A stretch of DNA of 64,000 nucleotides, from NCBI RefSeq assembly GCF_052118925.1, contig NZ_JBQKGG010000002.1, positions 241,173 to 305,172 of the forward strand, in the 5' to 3' direction. The stretch's first letter is position 1, and each line of letters opens with the position of its first letter. This document shows, in pieces, positions 26,341-35,984 of the stretch. A program made the position numbers and the translations under genes. This DNA comes from Lientehia sp934351765 (GTDB lineage Bacteria > Bacillota > Clostridia > Lachnospirales > Lachnospiraceae). The notes under the pieces are model-generated. The model was not told the DNA's origin, did no database searches, and saw only the letters and a program-made list of their open reading frames with translations.

Positions 26341-26533
26341 GGATTCTCACCTTGTGTCCGTTCTCCCTCCACCGAAAGTCGGTCGAACCGGACACAAGGA
26401 TGAGAATCCTGTTCCATTCCTTTTGCCACCCCCACTGCCGGAGCGTAAAGCACGCGCACCCCGACTCAAGGATGTGAATCCTGTTCCATTCCTCCTGCCA
26501 CCCCACTGCCGGAGCATAAAGCACGCGCACTCC
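26341..26533. repeat. Hairpin plus 72-bp tandem repeat between era and recO
   Basis: GGATTCTCACCTTGTGTCCG (26341-26360) pairs with 26389-26409 with one bulged base. The right arm also begins the first of two direct copies, ~26395-26462 and ~26467-26533, sharing AATCCTGTTCCATTCC, ACTGCCGGAGC and TAAAGCACGCGCAC at a 72-bp period. The 244-bp gap has no other gene. Confidence 0.75.
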
Positions 26534-26556
26534 TGTCAGACTTTTCGGGACTGGTG

Positions 26557-27456
26557 CTACATATCCTTGCTGTATCCGTAGCTCTTCAGATACATGTCGT
26601 TATCGCGCCATTCTTTCCGTACCTTTACCCAGATTTTCAGATTGACGCGGGCATCCATCATGGCTTCGATGTCATGGCGGGCACTGCTGCCGATTTTTTT
26701 TAGCATGGCGCCGCCTTTTCCGATGACGATTCCTTTATGGGATTCTTTTTCGCAGATGATCTCGGCCTCGATGTCGAACAGGCCGTCGGGGCGCTCTTTC
26801 ATTTTCTCGACGGTCACGGCGATCCCGTGGGGAATCTCGTCCTGGAGACAGCGCAGCGCTTTCTCACGGATGATCTCTGCTGCGATCTGGCGCATAGGCT
26901 GGTCGGTCACGGTGTCCTCATCGTAGTACATAGGCCCGCAGGGCAGATACTTCATGATCACTTCCAGAACGGTGTCCAGGTTGTCGCTCTTTAAGGCCGA
27001 CACAGGAATGATCTCGGAGAAGGGGAATATCCTTTCATAAGCTCCTATGTACTTTAAAATATCTTTTTTATCCACCGTGTCGATCTTGTTGATCACCAGG
27101 ATCACCGGTGCCTTCACCTGCTTCAGGATTTCCAGGATATGCTGCTCTCCGGCGCCGATATAGGTGGTAGGCTCTACCAGCCACAGTACCACATCGCTGT
27201 CCTTGATGGTACGCTCCGCTGCGCCCACCATGTACTCGTCCAGCTTGTGCTTTGCCCGGTGGATTCCGGGGGTATCAAGGAAAATGATCTGCCCCCGGTC
27301 ATCGGTGTAGACTGTCTGAATCCGGTTTCTGGTGGTCTGAGGACGCGCCGAGGTGATGGCGATCTTCTGTCCGATCAGATGGTTCATCAACGTGGACTTT
27401 CCGACATTCGGACGGCCGATCAATGCAACAAACCCTGACTTCTTCTGCTTTTCCAA
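26557..27456 (-). CDS. era: GTPase Era
   Basis: A 299-residue essential GTPase that binds 16S rRNA during 30S assembly. G1 is GRPNVGKST, G3 DTPGIH and G4 NKID, with SALK at the G5 place. The C-terminal KH domain has the VIGKGGAMLKKIG loop. It starts with TTG seven bases after AGGAGG, immediately upstream of recO. Confidence 0.95.
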   Translation of the reverse strand: MEKQKKSGFVALIGRPNVGKSTLMNHLIGQKIAITSARPQTTRNRIQTVYTDDRGQIIFLDTPGIHRAKHKLDEYMVGAAERTIKDSDVVLWLVEPTTYIGAGEQHILEILKQVKAPVILVINKIDTVDKKDILKYIGAYERIFPFSEIIPVSALKSDNLDTVLEVIMKYLPCGPMYYDEDTVTDQPMRQIAAEIIREKALRCLQDEIPHGIAVTVEKMKERPDGLFDIEAEIICEKESHKGIVIGKGGAMLKKIGSSARHDIEAMMDARVNLKIWVKVRKEWRDNDMYLKSYGYSKDM

Positions 27457-27468
27457 CTGAATTCCTCC

Positions 27469-30399
27469 TTAGAGACGAAGCGTTTCTTTAAACAGCTCTT
27501 TTTCCGCTTCGATTTTTCCGGCTCCGCCGATGGCACAGATATCGCCTGAATCCAGGATCGCCTGCGCAATGTCCGCCAATGCCCGGATATCGTTCTCAGA
27601 TGCTCCAAGAACCTCATCCCGCTCCTTCTGGAGCATCTCTGCTGTCACACCGGACAGATACATGCTGAGATTCCGGATTCCTCTGATATACGGTGTCAGA
27701 GGCGTATCCATGCTGCTGATCGTGCCGATGATGTATTTCGTCATATCCCGCTCATCCGCAGTGAAGTTTCTTAAATATCCGGGGACTCCCTCAAAAACCT
27801 CATTGGTCTTTCCAAGATTGGGATCCCGGTAGGAAACAAAGTAGCTGTCTCCGGTCTTCCCGAAGCCGCTCATGACTCCGTAGGCACCGCCCTTCACACG
27901 CACCTGGATCCAGAGATAATCATAGCTTAAGATCACCTGGAGGATCCTCAGTGCTCCGGTGTAGGAATAGCCCTTGTCCCGGTAGTTTCCGCACCGCGCC
28001 ACGTACTGGACCTGGGAAGAGGTTTCAAAGCCTTCATTCCTCTGTTCCGTCCGGATCTCCTCACGGCGGATTATGTTCAGCGGAATTTCTTTCGTTCCCG
28101 CTGCCGTTCCCGGAAGCTTTTCCGCAAACGCCTTTAATGCCGCTTTAAACTCTTCATAGCCGGCCTCGTCTGCCGTCACGCAGGCAAACAGGTTTTCCTT
28201 CCGGAAAATCGTCTTTGCCAGTACGGAAAACTTTCCAAATAAGGCTTCCTTTTCTCCGTCAAAATTCTTTTCCAGACGTTTTAACAGCTCATAACATGCG
28301 ATTCCGCCGATAGAATCTCCGAATACGGCAGAAGCCGAATGATAGGTGCCTGCCCGCAGCATGGCAGTAGCATGGCCGGACTGAATGAGATTCTGCTCTG
28401 CTCTGGATCGTGATCTTGCGGCCAGCTCCCTGATCCGTTTTTCCTCCATAAGATCCGACTCTGCCAGGATCTCATAAATTAACTCCATGGCCCGGCCGAT
28501 CTTTCCGTAAAAGGCCTTTGCCGAAAACTCCAGTGCTGCCCGGAAATCCCCTGAGGAAGGCAGAACCGCATAATTAGGCAACGCTGCCGCAATACCCCCG
28601 GTTTCGATGTTGATCTCATTGGCCAGTTCCTGATAAGAATGCTCCTTTGTGCTCACCAGCCCCAGGATCGATTTAAACACCGCCAGATACGGCCAGTCCT
28701 CCTGAGGCACACCGCTCACATCAAAGCTGAGCCGCATATAACCGATCCCGTTGGTAAACACATCGGTGTGCAGTACCGGAATTCCGTCAACCTCTTTTAA
28801 GATGCCGCCCGGCTGTTTTGCCTGCTTTTCAATATCCTCTCTGGAAAGCATGGGGATCTTTTCCAGATCTTCCTTCGGTGACGGCTCCTGCTGGTAGGCC
28901 TTCAGCTCTGCTGTTGCTTTTATAAGCGCCTGTCTCGCCGCCTGATCCATGCCGTCAAGCTTCTTTTCCAGCTTCTCTGCCAGTGCATTCTCCCGTTTTG
29001 CATCCAGTCCCTTTTCCGGGGAAAGAATGATCACCGCCTGATGAAGATTATTTAATAAATAATCCGTGATCAGACTCTCAAAATAGCCGTCCTTCTGATG
29101 CGTCCGTAAGAACCGGAAGCTTTCCTCAAATTCCAGATGCATGAACGGATTGGTTTCCTCATACAGCCAGCTGTCAAAGCACTGAAGCCCGTACATCAGT
29201 CCCTTGGGATACGCTCCGAATTCCGCCTCCCGGTATTTGAACTCCAGCGCATTTAATCCCGCCTCCAGAAGGCGTTCGTCAATTCCGTTCTCAGCCATCC
29301 CCTCCAGCGTTTCCCGGACGATCTTTAAGAATTCTTCCAGCCGTTCCCTGTCGGTGTTTTTTGCTACCACAGAGAACACCGGCTGCAGGATCCCGCTGTC
29401 ATACCCGCCGTAAATATCGGTTCCGATCCCGGCATTTACCAGCGCCTCCTTTAAGGGCGCCCCCGGTGCGGATAAAAGCACATATTCCAGGATCTGGAAT
29501 GCAATATACAGATGGGGATCCAGATCGGTTCCCACCACCGTGTTGACCGAAAGGAAGGTTTTTCCGCGCTCCTCCTCGTCCTCTCCGATGGGATAAAAAA
29601 TCTCCACCGGCTTTTCTGCCATGCAGGGCTTCTGGAACGGAATCGCGGAATCCGGCTCCATGGCATCGTAATCGGAAAGATATTCCCTGTCCAGGAATTC
29701 CAGCTTTTCCTCCATATCCATATCACCGTAGAGATAAATATAGCTGTTGGATGGATGATAATAGGTCCTGTGGAAATCCAGAAACTGCTCATAGGTAAGC
29801 TCCGGGATCACCTCCGGATCACCGCCGGACTCTGCATGATACGGGGTATCGGGAAACAGCACCGTTCTGGTATAACGGTCCAGTACGCTCTCCGGAGAGG
29901 AGAACACACCCTTCATTTCATTATAGACCACACCGTTGATGGTCAGCGGCCCGGCCTCATCCTCCAGTTCATAATGCCAGCCCTCCTGGCGAAAGATCTT
30001 CTCGTTGGTATAAATATTCGGGTGGAACACGGCATCCAGATATACGTCCATCAGGTTCTGAAAATCCTGGTCGTTGACGCTGGCCACGGGATAGACCGTC
30101 TTATCGGAATAGGTCATGGCATTCAAAAACGTATTCAGGGATCCCTTTACCAGCTCCACAAAAGGATCCTTCACCGGAAACTTCCGGGATCCGCAGAGCA
30201 CCGAATGCTCCATGATATGAGGCACGCCGGTACTGTTCGATACCGGAGTCCGAAATCCGATGGTAAACACCTTATTGCTGTCGTCGTTGGAAAGCAGGAA
30301 CAGCCTGGCCCCGCTTTTTTTATGACGCAGGATCCAGGCCTTTGAATTTAATTCCTTTACTTCTTTTTCAATGATCACTTCATAAGCATTATGCTGCAT
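27469..30399 (-). CDS. M16C (presequence protease-like) zinc metalloprotease
   Basis: A 976-residue insulinase-family peptidase of the M16C subfamily. The inverted zinc motif HxxEH is at H61-H65 (GVPHIMEHSVLCGS), with the downstream Glu in the VYNEMKGVFSSPESV region. Four repeated domains and a central hinge fit the PreP layout, which degrades peptides inside a closed chamber. No signal sequence is visible, so it is probably cytoplasmic. Start ATG behind AAAGGAG. Confidence 0.9.
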   Translation of the reverse strand: MQHNAYEVIIEKEVKELNSKAWILRHKKSGARLFLLSNDDSNKVFTIGFRTPVSNSTGVPHIMEHSVLCGSRKFPVKDPFVELVKGSLNTFLNAMTYSDKTVYPVASVNDQDFQNLMDVYLDAVFHPNIYTNEKIFRQEGWHYELEDEAGPLTINGVVYNEMKGVFSSPESVLDRYTRTVLFPDTPYHAESGGDPEVIPELTYEQFLDFHRTYYHPSNSYIYLYGDMDMEEKLEFLDREYLSDYDAMEPDSAIPFQKPCMAEKPVEIFYPIGEDEEERGKTFLSVNTVVGTDLDPHLYIAFQILEYVLLSAPGAPLKEALVNAGIGTDIYGGYDSGILQPVFSVVAKNTDRERLEEFLKIVRETLEGMAENGIDERLLEAGLNALEFKYREAEFGAYPKGLMYGLQCFDSWLYEETNPFMHLEFEESFRFLRTHQKDGYFESLITDYLLNNLHQAVIILSPEKGLDAKRENALAEKLEKKLDGMDQAARQALIKATAELKAYQQEPSPKEDLEKIPMLSREDIEKQAKQPGGILKEVDGIPVLHTDVFTNGIGYMRLSFDVSGVPQEDWPYLAVFKSILGLVSTKEHSYQELANEINIETGGIAAALPNYAVLPSSGDFRAALEFSAKAFYGKIGRAMELIYEILAESDLMEEKRIRELAARSRSRAEQNLIQSGHATAMLRAGTYHSASAVFGDSIGGIACYELLKRLEKNFDGEKEALFGKFSVLAKTIFRKENLFACVTADEAGYEEFKAALKAFAEKLPGTAAGTKEIPLNIIRREEIRTEQRNEGFETSSQVQYVARCGNYRDKGYSYTGALRILQVILSYDYLWIQVRVKGGAYGVMSGFGKTGDSYFVSYRDPNLGKTNEVFEGVPGYLRNFTADERDMTKYIIGTISSMDTPLTPYIRGIRNLSMYLSGVTAEMLQKERDEVLGASENDIRALADIAQAILDSGDICAIGGAGKIEAEKELFKETLRL

Positions 30400-30421
30400 C
30401 TGCCTGTTAACTCCTTTCCGG

Positions 30422-31174
30422 TCAGATATTTCCCATAAACCAGTCCTTCAGGACTGCGAAACATTCTCTCATCATCATATTCGGAAGATAGATCAGATCG
30501 GTCTTCGCCGGAACACCCTGAACCTGCTCCATGCCAGCCTTCTTTCCGATGGCGACCGCCCGAAATACATGAAAATCGCTGGTCACGATCCCGATACGCG
30601 CCTCCCGGTCGCTGATGAGAGACAGACTGTATTCCAGGTTCTGAGCCGTATTCACCGCATACCGCTCCATATAGATCCGTTTCCGGCTGATGCCCTTCTG
30701 GGCCAGATAATCCCGCATGGCAGCTGCCTCGGAAATTTCCTCTCCCTCGCCCCTTCCGCCGGTGACGACCGCTTTTGTTTCCGGATGCTCATCCAGATAC
30801 TCCGCAGCGGTATCCAGCCGGTACTTTAAGGACTTGGACAGCTCCCGTCCGTTGACCTTGGCCCCCAGAACTACCAGATAATCAAACCTGGCATCGGAAT
30901 CCGGGATCATGGAAATTCCAATCATGGAACCGACAATCAGAAAAACCAGAAGAGCCAGCATCACCGTTGTGCGGACCGGCACCCTTACCCATAGGGGCAG
31001 TCTCTTTAAAAACAGCCGGGAGCTCTGGATCCCCCACACCATAGACAGAAGACCGCAGACCACCGCCAGAAGCAGCCAGAACAGAGAAAACGAGGTCCCC
31101 ATTCCGGCGTAGGCCACCAGCAGAATATAATAGATCAGGGACAGACTCCCCAGTACTCCAAATAGTATGTTCAT
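30422..31174 (-). CDS. YdcF/SanA-type DUF218 membrane protein
   Basis: A 250-residue protein with about three N-terminal membrane helices (to ~90) and a DUF218 domain: YLVVLGAKVNGRELSKSLKYRLDTA, VVTGGRGEGEEISEA, RIGIVTSDFHVFRA. Relatives in E. coli (ElyC, SanA) affect envelope integrity and lipid-carrier use, but the chemistry is unclear. It is close to the U32 peptidase gene (12 bp) on the same strand. Confidence 0.85.
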   Translation of the reverse strand: MNILFGVLGSLSLIYYILLVAYAGMGTSFSLFWLLLAVVCGLLSMVWGIQSSRLFLKRLPLWVRVPVRTTVMLALLVFLIVGSMIGISMIPDSDARFDYLVVLGAKVNGRELSKSLKYRLDTAAEYLDEHPETKAVVTGGRGEGEEISEAAAMRDYLAQKGISRKRIYMERYAVNTAQNLEYSLSLISDREARIGIVTSDFHVFRAVAIGKKAGMEQVQGVPAKTDLIYLPNMMMRECFAVLKDWFMGNI

Positions 31175-31186
31175 TGAACCGTCCTC

Positions 31187-32428
31187 TTATGCGGATTCAC
31201 CCTTCTTCCGTAAAATATCATATCGCTCCGGTGTCTCGGAAAGCTTCACGAAAAGCGCCTGTCTTGCATGGGGCGCGCTTTCCTGGACCATTCCCTCGGT
31301 GTCGGTAATGCCCTCCACCAGTACTTCATGATTTTCACCTGAGGGCTTCATGATCTCAATGGTCTCGCCCACGGAAAATTTATTTTTCTGCTCCAGCGAA
31401 AACCAGCCGTCTGGACGGGCTTCTCCGGCAATACCAAGATAAATATACTCCTGCTTATAGGTGTTGCTGTCATAGATCTGGGCATCCGATCCGGGCTTTC
31501 CATAGAAAAAGCCAGTGGTAAAGGGTCTTGTGGTGCACTTTCCGATCTCCGCCCTGTACCATTCCATGTTTGCTTCATACTGTTCTCTGGAAGCAAACCA
31601 GTCATCAATGGCCCTTCGATAGGTTCTTGCCACCGTTGCCACATAAAGAGCAGTCTTCATGCGCCCTTCGATCTTTAAGCTGTCGATCCCGGAGGTCAGA
31701 ATGTCGTCCATATGCTCAATCATGCACAGATCCTTGGAATTGAAAATAAAGGTTCCCCTTTCATTTTCATAAACCGGCAGATACTCGCCCGGCCTGGTCT
31801 CCTCCATGACTGCATATTTCCAACGGCAGGGGTGCGTGCAGGCACCCCGGTTGGCATCCCGTCCGGCCAGATAATTGCTTAACAGGCATCGTCCCGAATA
31901 GGAAATACACATAGCGCCGTGGATAAAGGTCTCGATCTCCAGATCATCCGGAATATTGGCCCGGATCTCCCGAAGTTCCTTTAAGGAAAGCTCTCTGGCG
32001 GACACCACCCGCTTTGCGCCCAGCTCATGCCAGAAGCGATAGGTTCCGTAATTGGTGTTGTTGGCCTGGGTACTCACATGACGCTCGATCTCCGGTGCAA
32101 CCTCTTTGGCGATCATAAAAACGCCGGGGTCGGAAATGATCAGTGCATCCGGACCGATGGACTTCAGCTCCTCAAAATACCTCCGGACACCATCCAGATC
32201 CTCATTATGGGCGAGGATATTGGCGGTCACATAAACCTTCACCCCCCTCTCATGGGCAAAGGCAATCCCCGCCTTCATGTCTTCCATGGAAAAATTCTTC
32301 GCCTTGGCACGAAGTCCGAAGGCTTCTCCGCCGATGTAAACAGCATCCGCGCCATAGATCACGGCCGTTTTTAACACTTCCAGGCTGCTGGCCGGAATCA
32401 GAAGCTCCGGCTTTGTTCTCTCCTTCAT
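31187..32428 (-). CDS. U32 peptidase-family protein, likely tRNA U34 hydroxylation (TrhP-like)
   Basis: A 413-residue protein. The family signature is ETFIHGAMCISYSGRCLLS, followed by conserved cysteines in GACTHPCRWKY. Members such as B. subtilis YrrN/YrrO (TrhP) hydroxylate U34 of certain tRNAs to ho5U using prephenate; older 'collagenase' labels are misleading. The upstream gene encodes a TrmR-like methyltransferase, which makes mo5U from ho5U, and overlaps it by four bases. That supports a tRNA wobble-modification role. Confidence 0.85.
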   Translation of the reverse strand: MKERTKPELLIPASSLEVLKTAVIYGADAVYIGGEAFGLRAKAKNFSMEDMKAGIAFAHERGVKVYVTANILAHNEDLDGVRRYFEELKSIGPDALIISDPGVFMIAKEVAPEIERHVSTQANNTNYGTYRFWHELGAKRVVSARELSLKELREIRANIPDDLEIETFIHGAMCISYSGRCLLSNYLAGRDANRGACTHPCRWKYAVMEETRPGEYLPVYENERGTFIFNSKDLCMIEHMDDILTSGIDSLKIEGRMKTALYVATVARTYRRAIDDWFASREQYEANMEWYRAEIGKCTTRPFTTGFFYGKPGSDAQIYDSNTYKQEYIYLGIAGEARPDGWFSLEQKNKFSVGETIEIMKPSGENHEVLVEGITDTEGMVQESAPHARQALFVKLSETPERYDILRKKGESA

Positions 32429-33084
32429 CGCTGTAACTGCTCCTTTATTTTCACACTGATGGTCACGCCGTCCCCGATGGGGATCACCGCCGTCTCCAGT
32501 TCCTCCATGTGCTTGATGGTATAGAGATACTCCCGCATACGCGCATGGATCGTTCGGTTTCTTCTCGTCACCGCAAACCGCGACTCAATAAGATCTCCGT
32601 CCTGAAGCACATTGTCTGACACCAGAACGCCTCCAACCGGCATGAGCCGCAGCACCTCCGGAAGAAAATGGATATACTGCCCCTTTGCCGCATCCATGAA
32701 GATAAAATCATACGGTCCCGAAAGACTCTTTAAGATCTCTGCCGCATCGCCGGGGAGGAGGGTAATAACATCTTCCTTCCCGCCCCGTCTGAAGTTCTCC
32801 CGTGCAATGGGAATCCGTTTTTCATATTTTTCGATGGTAGTAATGGTACTGCCCTCGGGCATATGCTCACTCATTAAAAGTGCCGAATACCCCGTTGCCG
32901 TTCCCACCTCCAGAATCCTCCTCGGCCGCTTCATCTCCACCAGCGTTTTTAAGAGGCTTCCGGTCTCTTTCCGGATAATAGGAACAAAAGAGGCAGCCGC
33001 CTCCTTTGCGATCATCCGCAGGAATTCGCTGTCTCCCTGTTCCAAAGAATTAATATACGTGATAGTCCGTTCATCTACGATCAT
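32425..33084 (-). CDS. trmR: O-methyltransferase, TrmR-like
   Basis: A 219-residue class I SAM-dependent O-methyltransferase: ILEVGTATGYSALLMSEHMP (motif I), FIFMDAAKGQY with metal-binding acid, and VSDNVLQDGDL. B. subtilis TrmR (YrrM) has this fold and methylates ho5U34 in tRNA. The coupling to a U32 gene downstream and an MltG-like gene upstream, both by ATGA overlaps, matches the Bacillus neighbourhood. Assigning TrmR rather than another small-molecule methyltransferase rests on this context. Confidence 0.8.
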   Translation of the reverse strand: MIVDERTITYINSLEQGDSEFLRMIAKEAAASFVPIIRKETGSLLKTLVEMKRPRRILEVGTATGYSALLMSEHMPEGSTITTIEKYEKRIPIARENFRRGGKEDVITLLPGDAAEILKSLSGPYDFIFMDAAKGQYIHFLPEVLRLMPVGGVLVSDNVLQDGDLIESRFAVTRRNRTIHARMREYLYTIKHMEELETAVIPIGDGVTISVKIKEQLQR

Positions 33085-33446
33085 GATGCTTCCTCTGTAT
33101 CCACAGCCGCACCGGAAAGTACATCCAGGATCATCTTTCCGGTCATGTTGCTGTTTAACCGGTAGCTGCCTGCCTTCAGGCTACTTCCGTAAAAATATTT
33201 CTGTGCAATCAGTACCAGAGAGCTGTCGATCAGCCCTTCTTTCTTCAGCTTCTCCGCCACCTGGCGGATATTCTCCCCGGAATCCACTGTAACCGTCACG
33301 GTGTATGGATGATCCGAGACACCCTCCCGTTCATCAAACACGTCCTTTCCGAACTGATAGCCCTTCACCGACAGTAAAAGGATCACGGACAGTGCCGCAG
33401 CCAGAACGGTAACGCGCAGCAGGACACTGAATATCCGTTTTTTCAT
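33081..33446 (-). CDS. Short MltG/YceG-like membrane protein
   Basis: A 121-residue protein with one membrane helix (~9-28) and a LysM-like domain as found at the N-terminus of MltG: VTVTVDSGENIRQVAEKLKKEGLIDSS, AGSYRLNSNMTGKMILDVLSG. MltG is a lytic transglycosylase of about 350 residues with a catalytic Glu. Here the catalytic domain is absent and the gene ends by overlapping trmR, so it is a short family form rather than obviously truncated. Confidence 0.75.
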   Translation of the reverse strand: MKKRIFSVLLRVTVLAAALSVILLLSVKGYQFGKDVFDEREGVSDHPYTVTVTVDSGENIRQVAEKLKKEGLIDSSLVLIAQKYFYGSSLKAGSYRLNSNMTGKMILDVLSGAAVDTEEAS

Positions 33447-33488
33447 ATCCGTCTCCTTTCTGAAAGCCGGACCGGAACAGGCCGGAGC

Positions 33489-35165
33489 TTAAACCTCCAT
33501 AATGATCGGCATGATCAGGGGATTCCGCTTCATCTTCTTCCAGATATAATCACTTAAGCTGTCGCGGATCACATTCTTGATCTTGCCCCAGTCACTGATC
33601 CTCCGGTCAAGGCAGTGCATAACCGCATCCTTTACCACAGCATGTGCCTCTTCCATAAGGTTTTCCGATTCTCTCACATAGACAAAGCCTCTGGAAACAA
33701 TATCGGGGCCCGCAAGAAGCTCATTGCCTCTCCGGTCAAGAGTCAGAACCACGATGATGATTCCGTTCTGTGCCAGATTCTGACGGTCACGAAGTACGAT
33801 ATTGCCGACATCACCGACGCCAAGGCCGTCAACCAGTACCGGACCTGCCGTTACACTTCCGGTAACCTCCGCCGAATCCGGTGTCAGTTCCATGACATTT
33901 CCGGAATGCATAATATGAATATTCTCCTCCGGAACCCCCATTTCCTTTGCGATCTCGGCCTGTGCCATCAGATGACGGTACTCGCCGTGGACCGGAAGTG
34001 CAAACTTCGGCTTCACCAGAGAATAGATCAGCTTCAGATCCTCCTTGCAGGCATGGCCGGATACATGGGTATCCTGGAAGATAACCTTTGCTCCCTTGGC
34101 AGACAGCTCATTGATGACCTGTGCCACCGCCTTCTCGTTCCCGGGGATCGGATTGGAGCTGAAAATAACTGTATCTCCGGAATTGATCGATACCTTTTTA
34201 TGGAGATCCGCCGCCATACGGGAAAGAGCCGCCATGGACTCACCCTGGCTTCCGGTGGTAATAAGCACCGTCTTTTCCGGCGGATAATTATTTAACTGGG
34301 AAATATCCATCAGCGTACCGTCCGGGATCTTGATATATCCAAGCTCGTTGGCAATGCCGATGATGTTGACCATGCTCCGCCCCTCCACGACAACCTTTCT
34401 GCCGTACTGATACGCAGAGTTGATGATCTGCTGGACACGATCCACATTGGAGGCAAATGTTGCCACAATGATCCGGCGATCCTTGTTTTCTTCAAAAAGC
34501 CGGTCGAAGGTCCGTCCCACCGTGCGCTCAGACATGGTAAAGCCCTCGCGTGCAGCGTTTGTACTGTCTGCCATCAGGGCCAGAACTCCCTTCTTTCCGA
34601 GCTCGGCAAACCTGGTTAAGTCCACCGGATCACCGTAGATGGGCGTATAATCGATTTTAAAGTCTCCGGTATGAACAATGGTTCCCACCGGCGTAAAGAT
34701 GGCAAACGCGGCCGCATCGGCAATGCTGTGGTTTGTCCGGATAAATTCCACCCGAAAGCAGCCCAGGTTCACGGACTGTCCGTATTTCATGACCTTCCGC
34801 TTGGTGGACCGGGTCATGCCGCGCTCCTTTAACTTATGCTCAATGATCCCCATGGTCAGCTTTGTCGCATAAACCGGCACATTGATCTCCTGCAGCACAT
34901 AAGGCAGGGCGCCGATATGATCCTCATGTCCGTGGGTGATCACAAAGCCCTTGACCTTTTCAATGTTATCCTTCAAATAGGTGATGTCCGGAATCACCAG
35001 ATCGATTCCCAGCATATCATCGCTGGGAAACGCCAGTCCGCAGTCCACCACAATGATACTGTCCTCATATTCAAGGACCGTCATATTCATTCCAATCTGT
35101 TCCAGTCCGCCTAAGGGAATGATCTTCAGCTTGGATGTTCCCGTTGCTTTTTCTGTTTTTCTCAA
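33489..35165 (-). CDS. rnj: Ribonuclease J
   Basis: A 558-residue metallo-beta-lactamase/beta-CASP ribonuclease with 5'-3' exo- and endonuclease activity, central to mRNA decay and rRNA maturation in Firmicutes. The metal motif is VITHGHEDHIGALPYV (H78, H80, D82, H83), with DSTNAAREGFT and GSQGESMAALSRMA in the core and VSGHACKEDL in the beta-CASP part. It starts with TTG behind AAGAGG. Whether it is J1 or J2 cannot be told. Confidence 0.92.
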   Translation of the reverse strand: MRKTEKATGTSKLKIIPLGGLEQIGMNMTVLEYEDSIIVVDCGLAFPSDDMLGIDLVIPDITYLKDNIEKVKGFVITHGHEDHIGALPYVLQEINVPVYATKLTMGIIEHKLKERGMTRSTKRKVMKYGQSVNLGCFRVEFIRTNHSIADAAAFAIFTPVGTIVHTGDFKIDYTPIYGDPVDLTRFAELGKKGVLALMADSTNAAREGFTMSERTVGRTFDRLFEENKDRRIIVATFASNVDRVQQIINSAYQYGRKVVVEGRSMVNIIGIANELGYIKIPDGTLMDISQLNNYPPEKTVLITTGSQGESMAALSRMAADLHKKVSINSGDTVIFSSNPIPGNEKAVAQVINELSAKGAKVIFQDTHVSGHACKEDLKLIYSLVKPKFALPVHGEYRHLMAQAEIAKEMGVPEENIHIMHSGNVMELTPDSAEVTGSVTAGPVLVDGLGVGDVGNIVLRDRQNLAQNGIIIVVLTLDRRGNELLAGPDIVSRGFVYVRESENLMEEAHAVVKDAVMHCLDRRISDWGKIKNVIRDSLSDYIWKKMKRNPLIMPIIMEV

Positions 35166-35196
35166 ATAAATTACCTCTTACTTTCTATAAATCCGT

Positions 35197-35454
35197 TCAC
35201 TGGATATCCACATCCTCCAGAAGCTCATTGAAGATCCTCGCCAGGTACTGCTGTTCCTTTTCGTCCTCCACGATCTCATAAATGGCCTCTGCTTCCTCTG
35301 CCGCAGAAACATCTTTTAAAATATAACAATCTCCGTCCTCATCCTCCGAGTCGGTCACAAGCACATAATTACAGCCGGCCACCCTGGTCTCCTCCAGGAC
35401 ATAGCAGGCGATCGTTTCTCCGTCTTCCGCGGTCAGAATGATCTTCTCGTCCAT
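35197..35454 (-). CDS. DUF1292 protein
   Basis: An 85-residue acidic protein: KIILTAEDGETIACYVLEET, NYVLVTDSEDEDGDCYI, then an acidic helix. DUF1292 is found downstream of ruvX in many Firmicutes and has no assigned function. The start at 35454 (GGAG site) is preferred over a longer frame that overlaps ruvX. Confidence 0.8.
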   Translation of the reverse strand: MDEKIILTAEDGETIACYVLEETRVAGCNYVLVTDSEDEDGDCYILKDVSAAEEAEAIYEIVEDEKEQQYLARIFNELLEDVDIQ

Positions 35455-35560
35455 ATTATCTCCAATCTTTTTCTTCCGGAAACTTCTGTTCCGGATTCCT
35501 TCGTTTTTCCCTTCACCGGAAATCCTTTCCGTCAAAGCAAAAATCAAATGGCAACACAAA

Positions 35561-35977
35561 TCACAGGGAATCAAGATATCCCTGTAAAATCAACACCGCA
35601 GCAATTTTATCCACGTAGTCCTTCCGGTGTTCCCGCCGGACTCCCGCTTCTTTCATGATCTCATCCGCTTCCACCGTCGTCAGCCGCTCGTCCCAGTAGA
35701 TCACCGGAAGCCCGGTTCTGGCGGAAAGCTTTGTTCCGAATTCCTCCGATTTTTTCGCCCGTTCTCCGAAATCACCGTTCATATGGAGCGGACAGCCGAC
35801 AACCAGCTTCTCCACCTCATATTCCTTAATCAGCTCTTCCAGCCGTGCCAAGGTACGGCGAAGCTTGTTTTCCTCCTGTCGTCTTACAATCTCAACGCCC
35901 TGTGCTGTAATTCCAAGAGGATCACTCACCGCAACTCCCACGGTCTTGGAGCCGAAATCCAGTCCCATAATCCGCAT
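35561..35977 (-). CDS. ruvX: Putative Holliday junction resolvase/pre-16S rRNA nuclease YqgF
   Basis: A 138-residue RNase H-like nuclease. Family marks are RIMGLDFGSKTVGVAVSDP, VGCPLHMNGDFGERA and VIYWDERLTTVEADEIM. E. coli YqgF takes part in 16S rRNA 5' maturation; a resolvase role is also proposed. The ireB-ruvX-DUF1292 order is standard for Firmicutes. Confidence 0.92.
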   Translation of the reverse strand: MRIMGLDFGSKTVGVAVSDPLGITAQGVEIVRRQEENKLRRTLARLEELIKEYEVEKLVVGCPLHMNGDFGERAKKSEEFGTKLSARTGLPVIYWDERLTTVEADEIMKEAGVRREHRKDYVDKIAAVLILQGYLDSL

Positions 35978-35984
35978 AAGCTAT

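Noticed and set aside
29512..30345. 277-codon forward frame over the M16C peptidase
   Set aside because: Shadow of a well-supported 976-residue protease.
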